In this document: piece after piece, positions 42,552-51,061 of the stretch
Numbering within the stretch: position 1 is the first letter of the stretch
Layout of the letters: every line of letters starts with the position of its first letter
Assembly: GCA_005503065.1 (NCBI GenBank)
Contig: SCOE01000002.1
Location: forward strand, 124,001 to 188,000
Direction: 5' to 3'
DNA: 64,000 bases
DNA from: Comamonadaceae bacterium ALPHA2B
Lineage (GTDB): Bacteria; Pseudomonadota; Gammaproteobacteria; Burkholderiales; Burkholderiaceae_C
Position numbers and translations under genes: made by a program
The notes under the pieces: generated by a model
Databases searched by the model: none
What the model was told of the DNA's origin: nothing
Seen by the model: the letters and a program-made list of their open reading frames with translations, nothing else

Positions 42552-43358
42552 CTAGAAATTCGGGCTGCGCTTGGCCAGGAAGGCGCCGATGCCCTCGCGG
42601 TGCTCGGCCGAGTCGGCATAACGGTAGGCGTCGGGCAGCAGGCTTGCTATGGGATTGATAGCGCCCTGCCCTGCATCCACGAGCGCCAATGCCCGATTCA
42701 ATGCCGAAAACGTGGCTTTGTTCAGCCGCGCGGCCCGGGGTGCGAGTGTGGCGATGCGGCGCGCATGCTGCAAGCACGCGTCGGCCACGGCGTCGTCGGG
42801 AAGCACATGCAGCAGGAAGCCCGCGTCGTACAGCCGCTGCGCGTCGTGCACGCCGGCGGCCAGCAGCATGTCGCGCGCGAGCACGTCGCCGACCGCGCCG
42901 CGCACCAGGGCCGCTTCGCGCGGCGCCATCGGAAAGCCCAGCTTCGCGATCGGCGCGCCGAACTTCGCCCCCGCACCGGCCAGGCGGATGTCGCAGCAAC
43001 TGGCGATCTCCAGCCCGGCCCCCATGCACGCCCCCTCGATCTGCGCGACCAGCGGCACCGGGCAGGCCAGCAGCGCCGACAGCGCGCCCCAGACCTCGTC
43101 CTCGTGGAAGGCGCGCAGGCGGGCCTCGTCGTAGCGGAAGTCCGGGTACTCCGAGATGTCGCCGCCGGCGCAGAACGCCCCGCCTTCCCCGCGCAGCACC
43201 ACGCAGCGCAGCGACGCATCCACCGACAGCACCTGCGCCGCCGACCGCAGCTCGCGCCACATCGCCCGCGTCATGGCGTTCAGCCGACCGGGATTGCGCA
43301 GCGTGAGGGTGGCGACCGCGGCGTCGCGGTGCAGGAGGACAGTGGGCACATCATTCAT
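42552..43358 (-). CDS. Enoyl-CoA hydratase/isomerase family protein
   Basis: Crotonase-fold protein of 268 residues. The oxyanion-hole segment is GGAFCAGGDISEYPDF, and CMGAGLEIASCCDIRLAGAGAKFGAPIAKLGFPM (in parts) is the second. The C-terminal part ends GIGAFLAKRSPNF. A stretch around GQGAINPIASLLPDA comes from a dispersed repeat (42642-42702 region) and lengthens the loop before the C-terminal helices. It lies between tctC and matB in the malonate locus; its precise reaction there is unknown. Confidence 0.87.
   Translation of the reverse strand: MNDVPTVLLHRDAAVATLTLRNPGRLNAMTRAMWRELRSAAQVLSVDASLRCVVLRGEGGAFCAGGDISEYPDFRYDEARLRAFHEDEVWGALSALLACPVPLVAQIEGACMGAGLEIASCCDIRLAGAGAKFGAPIAKLGFPMAPREAALVRGAVGDVLARDMLLAAGVHDAQRLYDAGFLLHVLPDDAVADACLQHARRIATLAPRAARLNKATFSALNRALALVDAGQGAINPIASLLPDAYRYADSAEHREGIGAFLAKRSPNF
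42643..42702 (+). repeat. GCTAT-type dispersed repeat, copy 6 (inside the enoyl-CoA hydratase gene)
   Basis: TTGCTATGGGATTGATAGC, then GCCCTGCCCTGC, GAGCGCCAATGCCC and GATTCAATGCCG. In frame on the minus strand; it supplies about 20 codons. Confidence 0.75.
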
Positions 43359-43420
43359 GGCGTGCATTCTGGCGACAAATGATGCTGAATCGGCCACAGA
43401 GCCGGGACGGCCCCCACATC

Positions 43421-43583
43421 AGGGCACCCGCGGAGCTGGCTTTGCCAGGCCGCTGGGTGCGCCCCCTTCGCGCAGCGGAAGGGGGGTGAAGGCTGCGGCT
43501 CCAAGCCTGCCTGCGCAGGCTTGGACAGCCTGAACGGCCGGCGGCTCAGACGCCGGCCTCCTCGCGAAGCGGCATGGGGGATG
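43421..43583 (-). repeat. Post-stop hairpin repeat (family R2), copy 2
   Basis: It starts directly after the tctC stop on the minus strand: CCCCCATGCCGCTTCGCGAG, a GCCGGC-rich arm, then CCCCCCTTCCGCTGCGCGAA GGGGGCGCACCC-type blocks shared with 19728-19823. Compared with copy 1 it carries an extra internal segment of about 70 bases with its own inverted repeat (AAGCCTGC/GCAGGCTT). Confidence 0.75.
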
Positions 43584-44573
43584 TCATTCGAGCTTTGCGC
43601 CCGAGGCCTTCACCACCGCCGCCCAGCGCTTGACCTCGCCGCTCACGAACTGGCCGTAGGGCGCGCCCGCCAGGTTCGGGATCTCCGAACCGTTCTGCGC
43701 CCAGATGGTCTTGAGCTCGTCGGTGGCCAGCGTCTTGCGCATGTCGTCGGTGATGCGCGCCACCGTATCGGCCGGCGTGCCCTTGGGCGCCCACAGGCCG
43801 TACCAGGTGGTCACGGTGTAGTCCGGCAGGCCCACCTCGGCGGCGCAGGGCACGTCGGGAAACGCGGGGTTGCGCTTGGCACCGGCCACCATCAGTGCCT
43901 TGATGCGGCCGGCCTTGATGTGCTGCGCCGACGATCCCAGGCCATCGAAGCCGCAATCCACGTTGCCCGCGATCAGGTCCTGCAGCATCGGGCCCGCGCC
44001 GCGGTACGGGATGTGGGTGATGAAGGTACCGGTCTGCAGCTTGAACAGCTCGCCCGCCAGATGGTGCGAGGTGCCCGCGCCGGCCGAGGCGTAGTTCAGC
44101 TTGCCGGGGTTCTTCTTCGCGTAGGCGATGAATTCCTGGATGGTCGGCTGCGTGACGCGGCGCGGGTTGACCACCACCACCTGCGGCACGTTGGCCAGCA
44201 GCATGATGGGCACGAAATCCTTCTCGATGTCGTAGTCGAGCTTGGGGTAGATCGACGGCGCGATCGCGTGGTGCACCGCGCCCATGAAGAGCATGTAGCC
44301 GTCGGGCGCGCCCTTGGCCGCGATGCTGGCGCCCACGGTGCCGCCGGCACCGCCGCGGTTGTCGATCACCAGCGTCTGGCCCGCCACCTTGCCGAACTGC
44401 GCCGAGAGCGGCCGCGCGAAGGCGTCGGTGCCGCCACCGGCCGGAAAGGGCACGACCATCGTGACCGGCTTGGTCGGCCAGCCGCTGGCCTGGGCCCGCA
44501 CGCCGCCGCACGCCAGTGCCGCGCCCGCGGCGGCCAGGCGCAGGACGTCGCGCCGCTGAAACTGTTCTGCCAT
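43584..44573 (-). CDS. Bug/TctC-family substrate-binding protein in the malonate locus
   Basis: Periplasmic tripartite-tricarboxylate-transporter receptor of 329 residues. A signal peptide with twin-arginine-like start (QRRDVLRLAAAGAALACGG), then WPTKPVTMVVPFPAGGGTDAFAR (in parts), the Bug hallmark, and DNRGGAGGTVGASIAAKGAPDGYML. No TctA/TctB membrane genes are nearby, as is common for this expanded family. Position between matA and the hydratase gene suggests a dicarboxylate such as malonate as ligand (inference). Confidence 0.9.
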   Translation of the reverse strand: MAEQFQRRDVLRLAAAGAALACGGVRAQASGWPTKPVTMVVPFPAGGGTDAFARPLSAQFGKVAGQTLVIDNRGGAGGTVGASIAAKGAPDGYMLFMGAVHHAIAPSIYPKLDYDIEKDFVPIMLLANVPQVVVVNPRRVTQPTIQEFIAYAKKNPGKLNYASAGAGTSHHLAGELFKLQTGTFITHIPYRGAGPMLQDLIAGNVDCGFDGLGSSAQHIKAGRIKALMVAGAKRNPAFPDVPCAAEVGLPDYTVTTWYGLWAPKGTPADTVARITDDMRKTLATDELKTIWAQNGSEIPNLAGAPYGQFVSGEVKRWAAVVKASGAKLE

Positions 44574-44645
44574 CTTTTGTCTCCAGTCTGGTGGATGCCG
44601 GGGCCTTCGGCATCGTTTCTATGTGGGTGGTACGGCCCGCAGGAA

Positions 44646-46127
44646 TCAGGTCTTGAGGAACAGGTCCTCGATGTCGCCCGACACGGGCACCTTGCCCTGC
44701 GCCAGCAGTGCGCGGTGCTTGTCCAGGCGCTTGAGGTCGTAAAGGTAGTTCACCATCAGGCCCCAGGACTGCTTCATTCCCTTGGCCGAGGGGTCGGCCG
44801 CCCAGTCCAGGCGCTCGACGCGTGCGCCGTTGCCCAGGTGGAAGCGTGCCACGGCATCGAGGGGCTTGTCGTCCTTGAGGCCCCGCCCCAGGTACTCGGC
44901 CGCGCATTGCATCAGCGCCTGGCGCAGCGGCGACTTGGGGCCCAGGGAGAGGGCGTCATCCAGCGCAGGCAGGAAGCGCTCCGCCGTGGGCGGCAGCGAG
45001 CCCAGCAGGCGCCCCAGCGCCTCGGCCTGCTTCTCGGGCAGGCGCGCCAGCAAGCCGGCGGCGTTCTGGGCCATCCATGGGCGCAGGCCCGGAATCGGCG
45101 ACAGCGTCGCGAAGGTCTTGAGCTTCGGGAACTCGGCGCGCAGCGTCTCCACCACGCGCTTGATGAGCGAATCGCCGAAGCTGACGCCGCGCAGCCCCGT
45201 CTGCGTGTTGCTGATCGAATAGAAGATCGCCGTGTTGGCCTTCTCCACGCCGGGCAACGCCGACTCGTCCAGCAGCGGCGTGATGCTGTCGCTGATGGCG
45301 TCGGTCAGCGCCACCTCCACGAAGATCAACGGCACGCCGGGCATGCGCGGATGGAAGAAGCCGTAGCAGCGGCGGTCCTTCTCGTCGAGCCGGTTCTTCA
45401 CGTCGGACCAGCTCTTGATGTCGTGCACCGCCTCGTAGCGGATCAGCTTCTCGATCAGCGAGGCCGGCGAATCCCAGCTGATGCGCTGCAGTTCGAGGAA
45501 GGCGACGTCGAACCAGGTCGTGAACAGTTGCTCCAGCTCGGCATCGAGCGCGAGCAGCCGGCGGTCCTTCTTGAGCTCGGGCAGCAGTTCCGCGCGCAGG
45601 TCGACCAGGAAGCCCAGCCCGTCCGCATCGACGGCAAAGCGCTGCAGCAGCCGCGCCCGTGGCGACACCAGCGCACGGCGCAGCTTGAGCTCCGCCTGGC
45701 TGTGCTCGGGAGAGCCCACCGGCGTGGCCTCGTACTGCTCGCGCGCCACCTTGATCTTCTGCCCGTCGGGCGCGAAGCACTCGCTCATGAGCAGCCACAC
45801 GTCGCGCCGCTCGGCCTGCGACAGGGCCGCGTAGGCCTGGGCCACGGCATGCGCGCGGCGGCCCGCCTCGACCTCGCTGACGCGCGCGTCGACCACGGCC
45901 TGCAGGTCCTCCAGCATCTTGCGCAGCGCGCGCGGAGCCATCGCTTCGCCGTGGCGGCGCAGCGTCGCTTCCAGCCTTTCGGCCAGCGTGCGCGGCGGGC
46001 GCCCGTCGGATGCTCCTTTTTTCATAGCAGCCGGCGCAGGCGCGGCGGGCGCTGCAGCCCCTTTTTCTTCGGAAGTGGTGGCGCGCAGCAAGGACACGCT
46101 GCGCTGCAGCCATTCGGAAGCGCTCAT
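44646..46127 (-). CDS. matA: Malonyl-CoA decarboxylase
   Basis: Converts malonyl-CoA to acetyl-CoA and CO2; 493 residues. Conserved segments are FHPRMPGVPLIFVEVALT, STNTAIFYSISNTQTGLRGVSFGDSLIK-type text (residues near 290), FATLSPIPGLRPWM with the catalytic Ser, and FHLGNGARVERLDWAAD with the catalytic His. Near the N-terminus an Ala/Pro-rich stretch (EEKGAAAPAAPAPAAMKKG) is encoded by a dispersed repeat (46011-46071). It sits 34 bases after the GntR gene and starts the catabolic set. Confidence 0.93.
   Translation of the reverse strand: MSASEWLQRSVSLLRATTSEEKGAAAPAAPAPAAMKKGASDGRPPRTLAERLEATLRRHGEAMAPRALRKMLEDLQAVVDARVSEVEAGRRAHAVAQAYAALSQAERRDVWLLMSECFAPDGQKIKVAREQYEATPVGSPEHSQAELKLRRALVSPRARLLQRFAVDADGLGFLVDLRAELLPELKKDRRLLALDAELEQLFTTWFDVAFLELQRISWDSPASLIEKLIRYEAVHDIKSWSDVKNRLDEKDRRCYGFFHPRMPGVPLIFVEVALTDAISDSITPLLDESALPGVEKANTAIFYSISNTQTGLRGVSFGDSLIKRVVETLRAEFPKLKTFATLSPIPGLRPWMAQNAAGLLARLPEKQAEALGRLLGSLPPTAERFLPALDDALSLGPKSPLRQALMQCAAEYLGRGLKDDKPLDAVARFHLGNGARVERLDWAADPSAKGMKQSWGLMVNYLYDLKRLDKHRALLAQGKVPVSGDIEDLFLKT
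46011..46071 (+). repeat. GCTAT-type dispersed repeat, copy 7 (inside matA)
   Basis: TGCTCCTTTTTTCATAGC, CCGGCGCAGGCG, GGGCGCTGCAGCCC, CTTTTTCTTCGG. Closely matches copies 1 and 8; translated on the minus strand near the MatA N-terminus. Confidence 0.85.
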
Positions 46128-46161
46128 GCCGGGGCTCCTGGCGGGTGGGTGCTTGGGGTGC

Positions 46162-46830
46162 TCATGCGGAAAACCTCGCTTTCTGTTGGAGCGCCACGGC
46201 CCGCAGGGCCTCGCGCTGGCGGTTCAGGTGGGTGCGCATCGCGGCCTCGGCGCCGTCGCTGTCGCGTGCCTTGAGGGCAGCGAACACGGCCAGGTGCTCC
46301 GACAGGCTCTGGTCCAGCCGGCCCGGCGCGTGCAGCTGCTGCAGGCGCGCGAGCTTGAGGATCTTGCGCAGGTCGCCGATCACCTGCGCCAGCCAGCGGT
46401 TGTCGGCCAGGGAGATGATGGCTTCGTGAATGGCGAAATTGGTGGCGTAGTACTCGTTGATGCGCTTGCCCTTGGCGTGCCGCGCCAGCTTGTCGTGCAT
46501 GGACTCCAGCGCCTCGAGCTCGGCGTCGGTGGCGTTGCGTGCCGCCTCCCATGCGCAGCGACCCTCGAGCAGCGCGATCACCGGGAAGATCTCGTCCAGG
46601 TCCTTCTGCGTCACCTCGGCCACGAAACAGCCGCGACGCGGCTCGTGTCGCAGCAGGCCTTCGGCCGTGAGCACTTTCAGCGCCTCGCGCAGCGGCGTGC
46701 GCGAGATCTCGAGCCGCTCGCACAGCGCCGCCTCGTCGAGAAAGCTGCCCGGCACCAGCGTACCGGCGAAGATCTCCTCGCGCAGCGTGGCGGCGACCTG
46801 GTCGTGCAGCGAATGCGGAACGATGCGCAT
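46162..46830 (-). CDS. matR: GntR/FCD-family regulator of the malonate locus
   Basis: A 222-residue regulator of the FadR/FCD type. The winged helix includes AATLREEIFAGTLVPGSFLDEAALCERLEISRTPLREALKVLTAEGLL (in parts), with the FCD ligand domain following (EIFPVIALLEGRCAWEAARNAT; His-rich IHEAIISLADN for the metal site). As in rhizobial mat loci, a GntR regulator heads the malonate genes. ATG 46830 is preferred; upstream codons are not conserved. The gene symbol is by analogy. Confidence 0.85.
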   Translation of the reverse strand: MRIVPHSLHDQVAATLREEIFAGTLVPGSFLDEAALCERLEISRTPLREALKVLTAEGLLRHEPRRGCFVAEVTQKDLDEIFPVIALLEGRCAWEAARNATDAELEALESMHDKLARHAKGKRINEYYATNFAIHEAIISLADNRWLAQVIGDLRKILKLARLQQLHAPGRLDQSLSEHLAVFAALKARDSDGAEAAMRTHLNRQREALRAVALQQKARFSA

Positions 46831-46938
46831 GGCGGTGGCGGGCTCCGGCGGCAGGAAGGGATGCAGCGATCGAAAGGTGCTGCATCGAGGACAGGGCGCC
46901 CTGCCGTACATCGCTCGATGCCGGAAGGCGGCAGCCTG

Positions 46939-46954
46939 TAATTACCAATAATTA
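46939..46954. promoter_or_regulatory. AT-rich palindrome upstream of the malonate operon, candidate GntR operator
   Basis: TAATTACCAATAATTA, two TAATTA hexamers 4 bases apart, forms an inverted repeat. It is an isolated AT-rich island in very GC-rich DNA, about 110 bases before the matR start and 150 before the divergent radical SAM gene. Confidence 0.55.
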
Positions 46955-47104
46955 TGGGAACCTACCGGCACGGACGCAAGCGCTCTTGCGTCGGACAAAC
47001 CCTTGGATTCGCATGTGCATGGACAATCGCAGAACAGGCACCGCGGTGTCGGCCGCGCCGCCGGCATCGACGGCTCGCGCTGGCCGGTGTGCATTCCACG
47101 ATCC

Positions 47105-48166
47105 ATGAAACTCCACCAATTGCGGCAGCGCCTGCGCGACGCGGGCGCCGGCCCCAGCCACGAGCAGCGCATCCTGCGCAACTGGTCGCACGCGCTGGTG
47201 CGCGAGAGCGGCCGGCGCCGGCCGTCGACCTTCTTCCCCGCGCCGCTGCTGGCCGCCCTGCCCGGCATCGAGGCCGAGCTCGCGGACCTGGCACGGCTGC
47301 GCACCGCCCAGGCGGGCGCCGACGGCTCGGAGCGCCTGCTGGTGGCGCTGGCCGACGGGCAGGCCGTCGAAAGCGTGCTGCTGCCGCGCGATGGGCTTTG
47401 CGTATCAACGCAGGTCGGCTGCGCGGTCGGCTGCCGCTTCTGCATGACGGGGCGCGACGGGCTGCTGCGCCAGGTGGGCAGCGCCGAGATCGTGGCGCAG
47501 GTCGCGCTCGCCCGCGCGCGCCGGCCGGTGCGCAAGGTCGTGTTCATGGGCATGGGCGAGCCGGCCCACAACCTGGACAACGTGCTCGAGGCCATCGACT
47601 TCCTCGGCACGGTGGGCAACGTGGGCCACAAGAACCTGGTCTTCTCGACCGTCGGTGATCCGCGCGCCTTCGAGCGGCTGCACCGGCAGCAGGTGCGACC
47701 GGCCCTTGCGCTGTCGCTGCACACCACGCGGGTCGACCTGCGCCGCGAACTGCTGCCGCGTGCGCCCCAGCTCAGCCCCGAGGAACTGGTCGCCGCCGCG
47801 GAAGGCTACGCACGCGCCACCGGCTACCCGGTCCAGTACCAGTGGACCCTGCTCGACGGCGTGAATGACGGCGCGGAAGAACTGGAGGCGCTCGTCCGGC
47901 TGCTGAAGGGCAAGTACGGCGTGCTCAACGTCATCCCGTTCAATGACGTCGAAGGCGCAGGCTTCGGCCGGCCGAGCTGGGAGCGCTGCCGTGCGTTCGC
48001 GCGCACCCTGCACGAACGCGGCATCCTCACCAAGCTGCGCGATTCGGCCGGGCAGGACATCGACGGCGGCTGCGGTCAGCTGCGCGCACGCGCGCTCGGG
48101 CTGCCGCAACCGCTGCGGCGCAGTGCCGGCGCGGATGGCGCCGGCGGACGCCTTGCCGCAGCCTGA
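47105..48166 (+). CDS. Radical SAM RNA methyltransferase, RlmN/Cfr family
   Basis: A 353-residue member of the 23S rRNA A2503 methyltransferase family. The cluster motif is C106-AVG-C110-RF-C113. The first methyl-carrier/resolving cysteine corresponds to C99 in GLCVSTQVGC, and the C-terminal catalytic cysteine to GQDIDGGCGQLR. VVFMGMGEPAHNLDNVLEA and LALSLHTTRVDLRRELLP are conserved. The usual CSTGKQGF region reads CMTGRDGLLRQVG here, so it looks like a paralogue rather than the main RlmN. ATG 47105 used. Substrate position not provable from sequence. Confidence 0.85.
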   Translation: MKLHQLRQRLRDAGAGPSHEQRILRNWSHALVRESGRRRPSTFFPAPLLAALPGIEAELADLARLRTAQAGADGSERLLVALADGQAVESVLLPRDGLCVSTQVGCAVGCRFCMTGRDGLLRQVGSAEIVAQVALARARRPVRKVVFMGMGEPAHNLDNVLEAIDFLGTVGNVGHKNLVFSTVGDPRAFERLHRQQVRPALALSLHTTRVDLRRELLPRAPQLSPEELVAAAEGYARATGYPVQYQWTLLDGVNDGAEELEALVRLLKGKYGVLNVIPFNDVEGAGFGRPSWERCRAFARTLHERGILTKLRDSAGQDIDGGCGQLRARALGLPQPLRRSAGADGAGGRLAAA

Positions 48167-48235
48167 AACAATCGGCTTTCGTCATCCCGCGCCGCGCCGG
48201 CATCGCCGGCCCCGGCGCATTGAAAGGACCCCGGC

Positions 48236-48844
48236 ATGCAATCGGCCGACGCCGCCCTCTTCGACGCGGCCTACTACGAGCGTTTCTATTTCGACCAGAA
48301 GACGCGGGTCTCGGACCCGCAGCACGTCGAGCGCCTGGGCGCCTTCGTGTGCAGCTACCTGCAATACCTGCGCGTGCCGGTGGCGCGCGTGCTCGACGTG
48401 GGCTGCGGCATCGGGCTGTGGCGCGACATCGTCGCCCGGCACTTTCCGCAGGCGCGGTTCCACGGGGTGGAGATCAGCGAATACCTGTGCCAGCGCTACG
48501 GCTGGACGCAGGGCTCGGTGGTGGACTACACCGCGCGCGAGCCCTTCGACCTCGTGATCTGCCAGGGCGTGCTGGCGTACCTGAGCCCGACGGATCTCAA
48601 GCGCGCACTGCGCAACCTGGGCACGCTGACGCGCGGCGCGCTGTACCTCGAGGTGGTCACCCGCGAGGACTACGAGAACGACATCGTGGACGACACGCTG
48701 ACCGACCCACGCCTGTTCCGCCACCGCGCCGAGGCCTACCGGCGCGGCCTCGCGCCGCACTTCAGGCACGCGGGCGGCGGTGTCTGGCTCAGCCGCGACT
48801 GCGAGGTGCCGCTCTACGCCATGGAGTGCGCCGACGACGCTTGA
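48236..48844 (+). CDS. SAM-dependent methyltransferase, small
   Basis: A 202-residue class I methyltransferase. Motif I is VLDVGCGIGLWRDI; FHGVEISEYLCQRYGW and FDLVICQGVLAYLSPTDLKRALRNLG follow. Motif spacing suggests a small-molecule or protein methyltransferase of the Methyltransf_23 kind. It follows the RlmN-like gene by 69 bases on the same strand and may be co-transcribed with it. Substrate unknown. Confidence 0.82.
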   Translation: MQSADAALFDAAYYERFYFDQKTRVSDPQHVERLGAFVCSYLQYLRVPVARVLDVGCGIGLWRDIVARHFPQARFHGVEISEYLCQRYGWTQGSVVDYTAREPFDLVICQGVLAYLSPTDLKRALRNLGTLTRGALYLEVVTREDYENDIVDDTLTDPRLFRHRAEAYRRGLAPHFRHAGGGVWLSRDCEVPLYAMECADDA

Positions 48845-48856
48845 AGCCCAGGAAAA

Positions 48857-48926
48857 CGCCGGGCCGCCCCAGGTTTTCTTGCTCCACCCGGGGCGCGCGT
48901 CGGGCGCAGCCCGGCCCTGGGGGCTC
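48857..48926. repeat. GC-rich hairpin element related to R1, between convergent genes
   Basis: The minus strand starts GAGCCCCCAGGGCCGGGC and ends CCTGGGGCGGCCCGGCG, the latter matching the terminal block of the R1 repeats in cobQ and cobO. The central part differs. It sits between convergent genes, where it may act as a terminator for both. Confidence 0.45.
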
Positions 48927-48928
48927 GT

Positions 48929-49921
48929 TCAGAGCTTGATGCCGGCACCCTTGACCGTCGGCCCCAGCACCCCGACCTGCTCCTTCACGAAGCTGTCGAA
49001 CCTGGCCGTGGTCTCGGGCTTGCCCACGATGCCCAGGTCGACCATCTTCTTCTGCACCTCGGGCATGACCAACACCTCGTTGCAGGCCGCATTGAGCTTG
49101 GCGACCATGTCGGCCGGCAGCTTCGCCGGGCCGGAGAGGCCGAAGAAGTTCTCCAGCACCAGCTTGGGCTGCCCCAGTTCCACCACCGTGGGCACTTCGG
49201 GCATCAGCGGCGAGCGCGCCGTGCCCGTCACCGCCAGCGGCACCAGCTGCCCGGTCTTGAAGTACTGCACGTAGGCGGTGATCACGTCGATGCCGACCGG
49301 AATGATCCCGGCCAGCAGGTCGGTGGTCATCGGGGCACCGCCGCGGTAGGGCACGTGCACCAGGTTGGCGCCCGTGACCTTGCGCGTCAGCTCGCCGTGG
49401 ATGTGGCCGACCGAGCCGGGGCCGCCGGAGCCGAAGTCCACGCGTTCCTTCTGCGCCTTGGCCAGCAGCTCGCCGAAGCTCTTGATGCCCGATTCCTTGC
49501 TGGCCATGACCACCAGCGGCGCCGAGCCCAGGTAGGCGATGTGCGTGAAGGCGGCCACCGGGTCGTAGGGCGCCTTCTCGAGGGTGAAGGGCCCGAGCGC
49601 GATCGGCGTGGTGTTGGACAGCATCAGGGTGTAGCCGTCGGCCGGCGCCGCGGCCACGACCTGGCCGCCGATGGTGCCGCCCGCACCGGGCCGGTTGTCG
49701 ATCACCACCGCCTGGCCGAGCTTGCGGGCCAACTGTTCGCCCACGATGCGCGCCAGGATGTCGCTGGAGCCGCCGGGCGGGAAGGTGACGACGATCTTGA
49801 TCGGCTTGTCCGGCCACTGCGCGAAGGCGGGCAGGCCGAGGGAAGCCAGGCCGCCCGCGCCCAGCAGGCGCAGGGCGCCACGGCGCGACAGGGAAAACGA
49901 AGGGGTGTGGAGCGAGGGCAT
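48929..49921 (-). CDS. Bug/TctC-family substrate-binding protein
   Basis: Periplasmic solute receptor of 330 residues. The signal sequence has a twin-arginine-like start (LSRRGALRLLGAGGLASLG, cut near AFA/QW), then WPDKPIKIVVTFPPGGSSDILARI (in parts) and DNRPGAGGTIGGQVVAAAPADGYTLMLSN (in parts). No TctAB transporter genes are adjacent. Divergent from a LysR gene across 165 bases, which likely controls it. The ligand is not predictable. Confidence 0.9.
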   Translation of the reverse strand: MPSLHTPSFSLSRRGALRLLGAGGLASLGLPAFAQWPDKPIKIVVTFPPGGSSDILARIVGEQLARKLGQAVVIDNRPGAGGTIGGQVVAAAPADGYTLMLSNTTPIALGPFTLEKAPYDPVAAFTHIAYLGSAPLVVMASKESGIKSFGELLAKAQKERVDFGSGGPGSVGHIHGELTRKVTGANLVHVPYRGGAPMTTDLLAGIIPVGIDVITAYVQYFKTGQLVPLAVTGTARSPLMPEVPTVVELGQPKLVLENFFGLSGPAKLPADMVAKLNAACNEVLVMPEVQKKMVDLGIVGKPETTARFDSFVKEQVGVLGPTVKGAGIKL

Positions 49922-50086
49922 GGACAAACCAGAGCAAGGGGAATGCCCGCCATTCTGGAAATCCCGCACGGGCACGCCAATTGCCCAGACGGAATGAACG
50001 GCATAGCAGAACGGGCCGGGTGCGAGGTCTTTGGCATTCGTTCCGGCCTGTCCCGGCACCAAAGCTGTGCACCCTCAGAGCGATCC

Positions 50087-51061
50087 ATGTCCCGTCCCGA
50101 CGACCCCTTCGACACCTACCTGCTTCGCGTTTTCAGCATCCTGATGCGCGAGCGCAGCGTCTCGCGCACGGCCACGCGCCTGAACCAGTCCCAGCCGGCG
50201 ATCAGCACCGCCCTCAAGCGCCTGCGTGAGATCTTCGGCGACCCGCTGCTCGTCAAGGACAAGCAGCGCATGGTGCCGACCGAGCGGGCGCTGCAACTGG
50301 AGGTCTCGGTGCGGGTGGTGCTGGGCGAGATCGACGTCCTGCTCGCGCCCGGCACCGCCTTCGAGCCTGCGACGACCAAGCAGGTCTTTCGCATCGGCAC
50401 GCCCGATTACCTGGCGCCGCCGCTGATGGCCGCGGTGGTCAACTACATGCGCGGCACCGCCCCCAACGCGCGCCTGCTGCTGCAGCCGCTGGGGCCCGAC
50501 TACGACTTCGAGGAAGCGCTGGCCGAAGGCGAGCTGGACGTCGTCATCGGCAACTGGCCGCAGCCGCCGGAGCACCTGCGCACCACGCTGCTGCTGGAGG
50601 ACGAGATCGTCTGCCTGGTCGACCGCGACCATCCGCTGGCCGGCGGCATGAAGGTGGCCGACTACCTGCAGGGCGCGCACATCGTGCCGCTGCTCTACAG
50701 CATGACGCAGCGCGGCGTCGTGGAAACGTCGCTGGCCGCCCAGCGCATGGCGCGCACCGCCTCGGTCACGGTGCCCTACTTCGGCATGGCGCCGCACCTG
50801 CTGCCGGGCACCGACCTGATCTTCACCACCAGCCGGCACTTCGCCCAGCACTACGCGGCGATGCTGCCGCTGGCCATCGTGCCTTCGCCGATCGACTTCC
50901 CGCCGATGCGCTTCTACCAACTGTGGCACGGCCGCACGCAGCATGCCCCGGGCCACATCTGGTTCCGCTCGCTGCTCTCGGCGGTGGTGCGCACGGCCGG
51001 CGCCACGCGGCACCTTCGCACGCCGGCTCCCCTGGTGCGGCCATCCGGCCTGGCGAGCTGA
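50087..51061 (+). CDS. LysR-family regulator, NodD/LeuO-like
   Basis: A 324-residue regulator. The helix-turn-helix includes RSVSRTATRLNQSQPAISTALKRLREIFGDPLLVKD (in parts), typical of the NodD/LinR/PcpR subgroup, with the effector domain after residue 95 (FRIGTPDYLAPPLMAAVV; LLQPLGPDYDFEEALAEGELDVVIGNWP, in parts). ATG 50087 selected at the conserved N-terminus. Divergent from the Bug gene, so that gene is its likely target. Confidence 0.9.
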   Translation: MSRPDDPFDTYLLRVFSILMRERSVSRTATRLNQSQPAISTALKRLREIFGDPLLVKDKQRMVPTERALQLEVSVRVVLGEIDVLLAPGTAFEPATTKQVFRIGTPDYLAPPLMAAVVNYMRGTAPNARLLLQPLGPDYDFEEALAEGELDVVIGNWPQPPEHLRTTLLLEDEIVCLVDRDHPLAGGMKVADYLQGAHIVPLLYSMTQRGVVETSLAAQRMARTASVTVPYFGMAPHLLPGTDLIFTTSRHFAQHYAAMLPLAIVPSPIDFPPMRFYQLWHGRTQHAPGHIWFRSLLSAVVRTAGATRHLRTPAPLVRPSGLAS

